Notes under the pieces: model-generated
Seen by the model: the letters and a program-made list of their open reading frames with translations, nothing else
Databases searched by the model: none
Told to the model about the DNA's origin: nothing
Program-made: the position numbers and the translations under genes
Shown here: in pieces, positions 1-5,333 of the stretch
How positions within the stretch are numbered: the stretch's first letter is position 1
Layout: the number at the start of each line of letters is the position of its first letter
Assembly (NCBI GenBank): GCA_018813725.1
Contig: JAHJBD010000177.1
Coordinates: 1 to 6,910 of the forward strand
DNA from: Nanobdellota archaeon
GTDB taxonomy: Archaea; Nanobdellota; Nanobdellia; Woesearchaeales; JAHJBD01
Length of the DNA: 6,910 nt
Reading direction: 5' to 3'

Positions 1-12
1 ATCCATAAATAT

Positions 13-19
13 AAAAAAA
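13..19 (-). terminator. Oligo-T terminator after the ferredoxin/DUF1858 pair
   Basis: Read on the minus strand, the TAA stop of the DUF1858 gene is followed directly by seven T residues. Archaeal RNA polymerase terminates at such T tracts without needing a hairpin. This is a sequence inference; no stem is evident upstream. Confidence 0.55.
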
Positions 20-232
20 TTATTTGGCTTTGCCCTTAGCAATAGCCTTGTTAAGGTCTGCGATAATCTCTTCGACATCAATGCCATGGGCTGTGCATCC
101 CTGTTCTAGGTTCTCAAAATGTGCGATAGCACAGCCGATGCAGTGAAGGCCGTGTTTTGAGAATACTTCTATCGTCTCAGGATGCTCCTCAACAATCTGT
201 CCTATACCCATGTCCTTGGTTATCTTAGCCAT
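20..232 (-). CDS. DUF1858-type redox-disulfide domain protein
   Basis: A protein of about 70 residues with the features of DUF1858, the 'hybrid cluster protein-associated redox disulfide' family. It has an N-terminal helix of the type TKDMGIGQIVEEHPET, then a HGLHCIGC segment with a CxxC pair (about residues 31 and 34), then a third cysteine in LEQGCTAHGID. Function in this family is not established; the CxxC suggests thiol-disulfide exchange or metal/cluster interaction. It is soluble, with no signal peptide. I chose ATG at 232, two bases after the ferredoxin stop. A TTG at 238 overlaps that stop and would add two residues. Neither start has a clear Shine-Dalgarno site, so translation is probably coupled to ferredoxin, and the pair looks like one operon. 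A redox partnership with the ferredoxin is inferred only from position. Confidence 0.85.
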   Translation of the reverse strand: MAKITKDMGIGQIVEEHPETIEVFSKHGLHCIGCAIAHFENLEQGCTAHGIDVEEIIADLNKAIAKGKAK

Positions 233-234
233 GT

Positions 235-423
235 TCAAATCTCTTCGATCTTTATGCAGTTTACAGGGCAGTTGTCTGCAGCTTCTTGGTTGCAGCCTAT
301 CTCTTTAACTTCCTTTTCCTTTGCAGCAGCCTTACCTTCATCATTCAGTTCAAAATTATCACATGATGTGCATGCTCCGCAGCCTATGCAGGCTTCCTTA
401 TCCACTTCTATCTTAAAACTCAT
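235..423 (-). CDS. Single-cluster [4Fe-4S] ferredoxin
   Basis: A 62-residue soluble electron carrier. CIGCGAC gives Cys12, Cys15 and Cys18, and CPV near the C-terminus gives Cys52; these are the four expected [4Fe-4S] ligands. Cys21 and Cys44 match the pair that forms a disulfide in Pyrococcus-type monocluster ferredoxins, and the Cys44-to-Cys52 spacing of 8 is the same as there. Two oddities are visible. The segment after the third ligand is CTSCDNF, with only two residues between Cys18 and Cys21 where three are usual, and without the usual CP. There is also a seventh cysteine, Cys56, in CPVNC, where Ala or Glu-Ala is common. The ATG at 423 has a strong GAGGTG ribosome-binding site. It is the first gene of an apparent operon with the DUF1858 protein. 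Confidence 0.93.
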   Translation of the reverse strand: MSFKIEVDKEACIGCGACTSCDNFELNDEGKAAAKEKEVKEIGCNQEAADNCPVNCIKIEEI

Positions 424-430
424 TTTTATC

Positions 431-437
431 CCACCTC
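431..437 (-). promoter_or_regulatory. Shine-Dalgarno site of the ferredoxin gene
   Basis: On the minus strand this reads GAGGTGG, complementary to the archaeal 16S 3' end, seven bases before the ATG at 423. It fixes the ferredoxin start. Confidence 0.8.
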
Positions 438-466
438 AAATGGTCAATATGATTGATGATTTCATG

Positions 467-478
467 ATTATTTATTAA
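467..478 (-). promoter_or_regulatory. Candidate TATA box for the ferredoxin operon
   Basis: The minus strand reads TTAATAAATAAT and overlaps the stop codon of the upstream gene. A start about 26 bases downstream would fall near 446, giving a leader of about 22 nt that keeps the GAGGTG site. The upstream gene runs in the same direction, so read-through is an alternative. Confidence 0.4.
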
Positions 479-1608
479 GTTTTTTGTTTTGACAACCTTC
501 TTCTTATTGAGTTAAGACGGCATAGATAATCTGATATTGCAAACTCAGCTTTTGGTGAGTAACCGACCAAAGGCGCTTTCTTGTGCATTACACACACTTT
601 TTCATATTCTTTTATCAAGGAGATAGCATCGTAAGATGCAATCTCTTCTAAAGTATAGCCATGTTCAAACAATGTTGCAGGTATTGCAGCACCAATCTTG
701 TAAGGGCTTTGTATAAGGCTTAATACTGCTTTGTACATGACATTAAGCTTATCTTGATCATGCTTTTGGAGGTATATATCGATATCTTCGTAGATTGATA
801 ATATCACCTGAAAAGTCTTGACCAATTCTTTGGTCCCTTCTTTTGCCCATGCCATGATCCTTTGGTAATCATAATCATCCTTGCTGTAGAAATACATGAA
901 ATTTGCTATACCTTCTATTGCAAAACCATTTTCCAGATTGAGAAAGAACATCCTGATGGTAAGATGGACCTCTCTAATGTATCTTAGTAACTGCTTTTCA
1001 TTTTTAATACTGGCATTATGCAGGAGTATCTGCTCAAAATCTCTGCTTAAGGCTGTAGTATTCCTAAAAAACCTCTTTAACCTTCTACGGTTTTTTGTTC
1101 TGATCCTAAGAGACTCGTTTTTTCTTAGATGCCAAAGATGTGTCATCTCATGGATGATCGCATGGCTAAGTATTATAGGCATCTTTTGGATTATCATATC
1201 ATCAGCTATCATGAACCCTAAAGGGTGGCTAGCAACCAATGTTCTCTCTAGCTGAGGCAGATGCAGATGGATGATGTCTTTACTCTCATTAACATTATCC
1301 TGTTCTACATGTCCAGCAAAGGGGCCTAATTTTTGATATTCATTTAATTTCTTGACCTTCTCTTCAAGACCTTCAATATTTAGGATAAGATCTTTTCCAT
1401 GAAATATCAGGTCTACATCCCCCAGCAGATGATGGATCTTTTGGTTTTTAAAAGTCTGGACTATTACCTCCTTAAGCTTGACCTTCTCAAAATAGGGGGT
1501 AATATATGATCTTTTACCCCTGTACCATACAGTAACATGGAAATTGTCAATCATAATATCATATATCTTTGTGTAGAAAAATCTTTGGAGGATGGTAAGG
1601 TGTGTCAT
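475..1608 (-). CDS. Uncharacterised HExxH zincin-like protein
   Basis: A 377-residue protein whose family I do not recognise. The clear signature is SHAIIHEMTHLWH: His153, Glu154 and His157 form a zinc-metallopeptidase HExxH motif in a predicted helix. About 75 residues later comes ENGFAIEGIANF. Its Glu232 in EGIAN resembles the glutamate third ligand of gluzincin-like families that carry an EGxA motif. A basic stretch (TKNRRRLKRFFR, about 171-182) lies between the two. There is no signal peptide or convincing membrane segment, so a cytosolic protein is expected. The ATG at 1608 has no Shine-Dalgarno site but lies about 26 bases from a TATA box, which suggests a leaderless mRNA. Met19 is a possible later start. 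The gene is divergent from the gene at 1690. Zinc binding and peptidase activity are inferred from motifs only; the substrate is unknown. Confidence 0.8.
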   Translation of the reverse strand: MTHLTILQRFFYTKIYDIMIDNFHVTVWYRGKRSYITPYFEKVKLKEVIVQTFKNQKIHHLLGDVDLIFHGKDLILNIEGLEEKVKKLNEYQKLGPFAGHVEQDNVNESKDIIHLHLPQLERTLVASHPLGFMIADDMIIQKMPIILSHAIIHEMTHLWHLRKNESLRIRTKNRRRLKRFFRNTTALSRDFEQILLHNASIKNEKQLLRYIREVHLTIRMFFLNLENGFAIEGIANFMYFYSKDDYDYQRIMAWAKEGTKELVKTFQVILSIYEDIDIYLQKHDQDKLNVMYKAVLSLIQSPYKIGAAIPATLFEHGYTLEEIASYDAISLIKEYEKVCVMHKKAPLVGYSPKAEFAISDYLCRLNSIRRRLSKQKT

Positions 1609-1621
1609 ATATCAATATTGA

Positions 1622-1627
1622 GACAAA
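1622..1627 (-). promoter_or_regulatory. TTTGTC element, minus-strand copy
   Basis: The minus strand reads TTTGTC, starting exactly 19 bases upstream of the ATG at 1608 and three bases after the TATA box. The same hexamer sits at the same -19 position in the divergent promoter of the gene at 1690. It may be a shared initiator-proximal or repressor site, or it may be chance. Confidence 0.35.
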
Positions 1628-1630
1628 TAG

Positions 1631-1637
1631 TATAAAT
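1631..1637 (-). promoter_or_regulatory. TATA box of the HExxH protein gene
   Basis: The minus strand reads ATTTATA, spanning -29 to -23 relative to the ATG at 1608. That is the spacing expected if transcription starts at the start codon. Confidence 0.6.
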
Positions 1638-1658
1638 ATCTTGCTGAAAATCGAATAA

Positions 1659-1668
1659 TATAAATATA
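1659..1668 (+). promoter_or_regulatory. TATA box of the gene at 1690
   Basis: TATAAATATA lies about 31 to 22 bases upstream of the ATG at 1690, placing the transcription start at or very near that ATG. It is arranged back to back with the TATA box of the minus-strand gene. Confidence 0.6.
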
Positions 1669-1670
1669 TG

Positions 1671-1676
1671 TTTGTC
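1671..1676 (+). promoter_or_regulatory. TTTGTC element, plus-strand copy
   Basis: TTTGTC starts exactly 19 bases upstream of the ATG at 1690, mirroring the copy at 1622-1627. Together they form a 6-bp inverted repeat centred near 1649. Confidence 0.35.
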
Positions 1677-1689
1677 AGGTGGGGTGTTT

Positions 1690-2295
1690 ATGGCAAAAAA
1701 AACCATGTATATTGTTGAAACACAGAACGGTTCTTTTTATCAGGTTGTTCATATTAAAGGTTTTATCTCTAGCAGCTGGAAAGTGCTTAGGGATGGAGAA
1801 GAGCGCGAATTGCTATTTCTTGATGGGGGGAAGAATATACCTGCCAAAAGCATTAGGTCTATTAATGATCTTATAGGAAATCGCATATATTATGCCAGCA
1901 GAGGCGGGTTACCAAGCAATACATCTACAGTTACCAGTTTTGATGAAGGAGAACTTGAAGTTAATAGTTTTAGGGTCATGATGGATGGCGAGGTCTATAA
2001 CCTTAACTTTTATCCGCGTAAAGGCATTTTTGAAATAATATTTAGGAAGCGGCGCGATGGGAGCATTAAGAAAGGTTATATACTTGCTGTTGTATTGGAT
2101 GATAAACTTGTGCCCTGGTGGAAAGCTCCGATAAATAAATTAAATGGCAGCAGTATCTATTATGGTTATGATCATAGGGATCTAGATTTTTTAAGGCATT
2201 ATTGCAAGAAAAACAAAGATATGGGTGAAAAAGAGCTAAGGAAAATAATCCCCGATGTTTATTATTCAAAAAATGTAGGTATAGAAAACTTGTAA
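1690..2295 (+). CDS. Hypothetical protein with apparent internal duplication
   Basis: A 201-residue protein I do not recognise. It looks rich in beta strands and aromatic residues, with no membrane segment or signal peptide. Two stretches resemble each other: residues about 41-70 (containing SINDLIGNRIYYAS) and about 132-160 (containing PINKLNGSSIYYGY). Both end in an I-N-x-L-x-G-x-x-I-Y-Y pattern, which suggests a duplicated beta domain. The C-terminal 35 residues are lysine-rich. I chose the ATG at 1690 rather than a TTG at 1672 because the TATA box spacing fits a leaderless start there. A GGTGGGG run at 1678-1684 could also act as a ribosome-binding site for the same ATG if transcription begins upstream. 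The stop is one base before the CMP kinase ATG, so the two genes are probably co-transcribed. No function is assigned. Confidence 0.8.
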   Translation: MAKKTMYIVETQNGSFYQVVHIKGFISSSWKVLRDGEERELLFLDGGKNIPAKSIRSINDLIGNRIYYASRGGLPSNTSTVTSFDEGELEVNSFRVMMDGEVYNLNFYPRKGIFEIIFRKRRDGSIKKGYILAVVLDDKLVPWWKAPINKLNGSSIYYGYDHRDLDFLRHYCKKNKDMGEKELRKIIPDVYYSKNVGIENL

Positions 2296-2296
2296 A

Positions 2297-2839
2297 ATGA
2301 TAATAACAATCTCAGGAAAAGCAGGATCTGGGAAAAGCACTGTTGCAAAGCTAGTTGCAAAAAAGCTTAACATGAAGCATTATTCTACTGGAGACTTGAT
2401 GAGGGAGATGGCAAAGGAGAGGGGCATGTCTCTTCTTGAACTTAGCAAGCTTGCTGAGAGTGACAAAAGCATTGACCAGGAATTGGATGACAGGCAGGTT
2501 AAGCTTGGAAAAGAGGAAGATAATTTTGTGATGGATTCTAGGCTTGGGTTTCATTTTATCCCAAAATCTATCAAGATATTCCTTGAGACTTCTATTGATG
2601 TGCGAGCTGCAAGGATATTAAAGGATAAGAGGGGTTATAAGGATATCAAATTAGTAAATAAGGATATCCTTAAAAGAGAACAGTCAGAAAGGCAGAGGTA
2701 TCTTGATTATTACAAGATTGATGATTACTCTGATAGCATCTATTACAATCTAGTTATCAATACAGATGATCTTGATATTGATGGTGTTGTCAATGATATT
2801 GTCACATTTGTTAAAGCTGGAAAACTGCTTTATAAATGA
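2297..2839 (+). CDS. cmk: Cytidylate (CMP/dCMP) kinase, archaeal type
   Basis: A 180-residue P-loop kinase that phosphorylates CMP or dCMP with ATP, giving CDP or dCDP for nucleotide salvage and synthesis. The Walker A motif GKAGSGKS is at residues 7-14. A substrate-proximal YSTGDLMREMAKERG segment follows at 29-43. DQELDDRQ (60-67) and the MDSRLGF segment (79-85) match the archaeal Cmk pattern, in which an arginine after the central strand contacts the nucleotide. The lid region contains RILKDKR (106-112), followed by REQSERQRY (127-135) with several arginines. The NLVINTD segment near 151-157 is also typical. Length is normal for archaeal Cmk. The start lies one base after the preceding stop without a well-placed Shine-Dalgarno site, which points to translational coupling. 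Related P-loop kinases such as adenylate kinase are less likely given these motifs. Confidence 0.92.
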   Translation: MIITISGKAGSGKSTVAKLVAKKLNMKHYSTGDLMREMAKERGMSLLELSKLAESDKSIDQELDDRQVKLGKEEDNFVMDSRLGFHFIPKSIKIFLETSIDVRAARILKDKRGYKDIKLVNKDILKREQSERQRYLDYYKIDDYSDSIYYNLVINTDDLDIDGVVNDIVTFVKAGKLLYK

Positions 2840-2842
2840 TTC

Positions 2843-2859
2843 TTTTTGCTTAGCTTTTT
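2843..2859 (+). terminator. Two T5 tracts after cmk
   Basis: Tracts of five T at 2843-2847 and 2855-2859 follow the cmk stop and could end the 1690-cmk transcript. The second also forms part of the candidate TATA box of the next gene. Confidence 0.35.
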
Positions 2860-2863
2860 ATAG
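2855..2863 (+). promoter_or_regulatory. TATA box of the small membrane protein gene
   Basis: TTTTTATAG spans -31 to -23 relative to the ATG at 2886, the leaderless spacing also seen at 1608 and 1690. Confidence 0.5.
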
Positions 2864-2885
2864 CCGCAATCAACTTGACTAGTAT

Positions 2886-3188
2886 ATGGGAGAAGATAAT
2901 CCGTATCAGGTGCCTGAAGCGTCATTGTACGGCACTCTTGAGGTTGTCGAGCCGACTTTTCTAAATATGGCAACTAATCTTTATTATGATCATATCGATG
3001 ACTTTGTGTATAATCATATAAATGGTGTTTCAGAATGTCTAAGCTATTTTATGGGGACTGTTGCAGCAGCTGCTTCAATATTTTGTTACACAGAAGGTCA
3101 ACCTGAATTCTCTGCTTGTTTTGGTGGTCTGGCTCTAAGTTCATTTGCGGTGGGCTACTGGATAAGAAGGGATAACCCTAATCCTTAG
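2886..3188 (+). CDS. Small two-helix membrane protein, unknown function
   Basis: A 100-residue protein I do not recognise. Residues 1-50 are polar and acidic with many aromatics (for example NLYYDHIDDFVYNHIN). Two hydrophobic segments follow, about 51-67 (CLSYFMGTVAAAASIFC) and about 74-92, separated by a short TEGQPE turn, and the tail is RRDNPNP. This predicts a helical hairpin. By the positive-inside tendency the RR tail, and so the N-terminal part too, would face the cytoplasm. The ATG has no Shine-Dalgarno site but correct TATA spacing for a leaderless start, which supports a real gene. It stands alone between cmk and FKBP, with its own promoter. Confidence 0.65.
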   Translation: MGEDNPYQVPEASLYGTLEVVEPTFLNMATNLYYDHIDDFVYNHINGVSECLSYFMGTVAAAASIFCYTEGQPEFSACFGGLALSSFAVGYWIRRDNPNP

Positions 3189-3223
3189 ACAAAAACTTTA
3201 TAAATGATCAATTATTTCCAAAC

Positions 3224-3233
3224 ATTTATATTT
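3224..3233 (+). promoter_or_regulatory. TATA box of the FKBP gene
   Basis: ATTTATATTT is placed so that transcription would start near 3255, leaving a leader of about 13 nt with the GAGGGGA site. A second TATA-like stretch, CTTTATAAAT at 3196-3205, is an alternative that would give a leader of about 40 nt. Confidence 0.5.
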
Positions 3234-3255
3234 CTACCAGAGCTTTTATGAGGTA

Positions 3256-3262
3256 GAGGGGA
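3256..3262 (+). promoter_or_regulatory. Ribosome-binding site of the FKBP gene
   Basis: GAGGGGA ends five bases before the ATG at 3268. It has one mismatch to the GAGGTGA form used elsewhere in this window. Confidence 0.55.
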
Positions 3263-3267
3263 GTAGA

Positions 3268-3918
3268 ATGATAAAAACAAAGGATTTCATCGAGATTGAA
3301 TACACTGGAACACTTAAGGATGATAATATTGTCTTTGACACTACTGATGCTAAAGTTGCAGAAGAGAACGGCATATTTGATGAAAAGACTGCTTATGGTC
3401 CTGTAATAGTCTGCATCGGAGAAGGCCAGCTGATACCTGGGCTTGACAAGAAGATCGAAGGGAAAGAGGCAGGTAAAGAGTATGATATCAACCTGACAGC
3501 TGAAGAGAGTTTTGGCAAAAAGGATGCAAAGCTGATACAATTGATACCTACATCACGGTTTAAGAAAGACAAGGTTCAGCCGATGCCTGGAATGCAGGTA
3601 AACATTGATGGGATTACAGCTACGATAAAATCTGTGTCTGGCGGAAGGACACTTGTTGACTTTAATCATCCGTTATCTGGCAAGGACTTGGCTTACAAGA
3701 TAAATATCAAAAGGATTGTTGAACATCCAAAAGAGAAGATCCAAGCTTACTTGAAACTGCAGATAGGTCTAAAAGATATCAAAGTTGAGATGAAAGATAA
3801 TGTTGCAGAGATCGAACTTCCTATACCAAAAGAGGCTCAAGAAGAACTGGCCAAAAAACTTAAGGAAATCACCGGAGTTGATGCAAGATTTGCTACTCCA
3901 AAAGAAGAAAAGAAATAG
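3268..3918 (+). CDS. FKBP-type (SlyD-like) peptidyl-prolyl isomerase with C-terminal domain
   Basis: A 216-residue cytosolic prolyl cis-trans isomerase and chaperone of the archaeal long FKBP class. The FKBP fold starts at about residue 6 (FIEIEYTGTL) and has VFDTT at 22-26 and the GEGQLIPGLD active-site loop at 51-60. As in SlyD, an 'insert-in-flap' chaperone domain interrupts it between about 89 and 130, and the fold resumes at the DFNHPLSGK signature (131-139). Residues from about 151 to 216 form an additional charged C-terminal domain, as in archaeal FKBPs of about 26 kDa. It lacks the metal-binding histidine tail of bacterial SlyD. It has its own promoter and ribosome-binding site and lies 57 bases before ftsZ, which also has its own TATA box. 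Confidence 0.92.
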   Translation: MIKTKDFIEIEYTGTLKDDNIVFDTTDAKVAEENGIFDEKTAYGPVIVCIGEGQLIPGLDKKIEGKEAGKEYDINLTAEESFGKKDAKLIQLIPTSRFKKDKVQPMPGMQVNIDGITATIKSVSGGRTLVDFNHPLSGKDLAYKINIKRIVEHPKEKIQAYLKLQIGLKDIKVEMKDNVAEIELPIPKEAQEELAKKLKEITGVDARFATPKEEKK

Positions 3919-3923
3919 GCAAA

Positions 3924-3932
3924 TTTATATAT
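3924..3932 (+). promoter_or_regulatory. TATA box of the ftsZ-secE-spt5 operon
   Basis: TTTATATAT lies six bases after the FKBP stop. A start about 26 bases downstream (near 3954) would give a leader of about 22 nt that includes the GAGGTG site, the same design as proposed for ferredoxin. TTTATAAG at 3951-3958 is too close to the start codon to serve. Confidence 0.5.
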
Positions 3933-3963
3933 GAGTAATACATGCTTGACTTTATAAGAAGTC

Positions 3964-3969
3964 GAGGTG
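3964..3969 (+). promoter_or_regulatory. Shine-Dalgarno site deciding the ftsZ start
   Basis: GAGGTG lies six bases before the GTG at 3976. The earlier in-frame GTG at 3967 is inside this site and so is unlikely to be the start. Confidence 0.7.
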
Positions 3970-3975
3970 GGGAAA

Positions 3976-5133
3976 GTGGAGAATAATCAATACGGATTTA
4001 ATCAAGCAAACAATCAGCAAAATAATAGCATTAGGATAGATGCTGATAAGCCAAAGATGGATATCCCTAAGCCTTATCAGCCAAAAGGGACAGATGATGA
4101 AGAGCTTGAGCAGCTGCTTTCACTTCACAAGGCTACAATACGGGTTGTAGGATGCGGTGGCGGCGGAAATAACACTATCAATAGGATAACTGAGGTTGGC
4201 ATCATCGGTGCCAACACATTGGGCATAAATACAGATGCTCAGGATTTGCTTTATACCAGGGCAGACAAGAAGATCCTTGTAGGAAAGGATGCGACAAAGG
4301 GTCTAGGTGCTGGCTCTAACCCAAAGATTGGAGAAGAGGCAGCTAGAGAGAATGAGGCTGATATCAAGAAAGCACTTGAAGGTGCTGACATGGTATTTAT
4401 CACTTGCGGTCTTGGCGGCGGTACAGGTACAGGAACTGCGCCTGTTGTAGCTGAGGTTGCAAAGAAGCTAGGTGCCTTGGTTGTCGCTATCGTAACGATA
4501 CCTTTTGCTATGGAAGGGCAGAAAAGGTATCAGAACGCAATAGGCGGCCTTGAGAAGCTTGAACAGATTGTCGATACATTGATAGTAATTCCAAATGATA
4601 AGCTATTGGAGTTGGCGCCTGACTTGCCGCTACAGACGGCTTTTAAGGTAGCAGATGAGATCTTGACCAATGCTGTTAAAGGCATTGCAGAGCTTGTGAC
4701 TAAAGCTGGCCTTGTGAACCTGGACTTTGCAGACATTAGGGCTGTCATGAAGAATGGAGGCGTATCATTGATCGGCGTTGGAGAAAGCGACAGCGAAAAC
4801 AGGGCAATAGAAGCTGTTGAAAAGTCAATATCAAATCCTTTGCTTGACGTGGATATCACAGGAGCTAATGGCGCACTTATCAATGTTGCAGGCGGCCCTG
4901 ACATGACTTTAGAGGAAGCAAGAAAGGTTGTCGAAAGGGTGTCTGAAAGATTGTCTGATGATGCAAGGATAATCTGGGGAGCTCAGATATATGAGGATCT
5001 TGCAAGCACTATAAGGGTGATGCTTATCGTGACTGGTGTACAATCTTCACAGATATTTGGCACAGCAAGGACAACAGTAGACAGAAAAAAGAAAGAGATT
5101 GAACAAGAATTGGGGATAGATTTTTTAGACTAA
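3976..5133 (+). CDS. ftsZ: Cell-division GTPase FtsZ (FtsZ1 type by context)
   Basis: A tubulin-like GTPase that polymerises at midcell during division. From the GTG at 3976 it has 385 residues. The first ~50 are disordered, with an N/Q-rich stretch (GFNQANNQQNN) and then an acidic helix. The GTPase core starts near residue 54. It shows VVGCGGGGNN (57-66), the tubulin signature GGGTGTG (147-153), and the T7 loop NLDFAD (248-253) that supplies the catalytic aspartates to the neighbouring subunit's GTP. Residues ~265-375 form the C-terminal domain, ending in a short ELGIDFLD tail that may be the partner-binding peptide. There is no membrane segment. It precedes secE by one base, in the archaeal order ftsZ-secE-spt5, which usually goes with FtsZ1. 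The FtsZ1 assignment rests mainly on that context. Confidence 0.96.
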   Translation: MENNQYGFNQANNQQNNSIRIDADKPKMDIPKPYQPKGTDDEELEQLLSLHKATIRVVGCGGGGNNTINRITEVGIIGANTLGINTDAQDLLYTRADKKILVGKDATKGLGAGSNPKIGEEAARENEADIKKALEGADMVFITCGLGGGTGTGTAPVVAEVAKKLGALVVAIVTIPFAMEGQKRYQNAIGGLEKLEQIVDTLIVIPNDKLLELAPDLPLQTAFKVADEILTNAVKGIAELVTKAGLVNLDFADIRAVMKNGGVSLIGVGESDSENRAIEAVEKSISNPLLDVDITGANGALINVAGGPDMTLEEARKVVERVSERLSDDARIIWGAQIYEDLASTIRVMLIVTGVQSSQIFGTARTTVDRKKKEIEQELGIDFLD

Positions 5134-5134
5134 A

Positions 5135-5323
5135 ATGAAGATGAAAGATATTTGGATAAAATTAAAATCGTTTTTCCTGGAATGCAAAAGAGTCTTGACA
5201 GTGACTAAGAAGCCAGATAAGATGGAGTTTACAACAATTGTCAAGGCAGCAGGATTAGGCATGATAATCATAGGCGCTCTTGGTTTTTTGATACATATAC
5301 TAAGAGTTATGCTTTTCCCATGA
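5135..5323 (+). CDS. secE: Protein translocase subunit SecE (Sec61 gamma)
   Basis: A 62-residue subunit of the SecYEG/Sec61 protein-conducting channel. The cytoplasmic amphipathic part carries the archaeal SecE hallmark ECKRVLTVTKKPDKMEF (about 16-32). One transmembrane helix follows, about 36-58 (AAGLGMIIIGALGFLIHIL), and the protein stops just after it. Length is normal for archaeal SecE. The ATG at 5135 is one base after the ftsZ stop and has no nearby Shine-Dalgarno site, so translation is probably coupled to ftsZ; Met3 (5141) is an alternative start. Its stop codon overlaps the ribosome-binding site of spt5. Confidence 0.95.
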   Translation: MKMKDIWIKLKSFFLECKRVLTVTKKPDKMEFTTIVKAAGLGMIIIGALGFLIHILRVMLFP

Positions 5324-5327
5324 GGTG
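5322..5327 (+). promoter_or_regulatory. Shine-Dalgarno site deciding the spt5 start
   Basis: GAGGTG overlaps the secE stop and ends six bases before the TTG at 5334, the same spacing as in ftsZ. The in-frame GTG at 5325 is inside the site, so TTG is the more likely start. Confidence 0.65.
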
Positions 5328-5333
5328 AATAGA

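Noticed and set aside
182..478. Plus-strand open frame of 98 codons across the ferredoxin region
   Set aside because: It is antisense to the ferredoxin gene, which has clear cluster motifs, a ribosome-binding site and an operon partner. The translation is low-complexity and has no plausible motif.
896..1255. Plus-strand open frame of 119 codons inside the HExxH gene
   Set aside because: Hydrophobic antisense shadow of a longer gene with a coherent motif and promoter; no start signals of its own.
3226..3540. Minus-strand open frame of 104 codons opposite the start of the FKBP gene
   Set aside because: Overlaps the FKBP promoter and conserved active-site loop; no promoter or ribosome-binding site on that strand.
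4530..4904. Minus-strand open frame of 124 codons inside ftsZ
   Set aside because: Antisense to highly conserved FtsZ core sequence; Ser/Ala-rich shadow translation.
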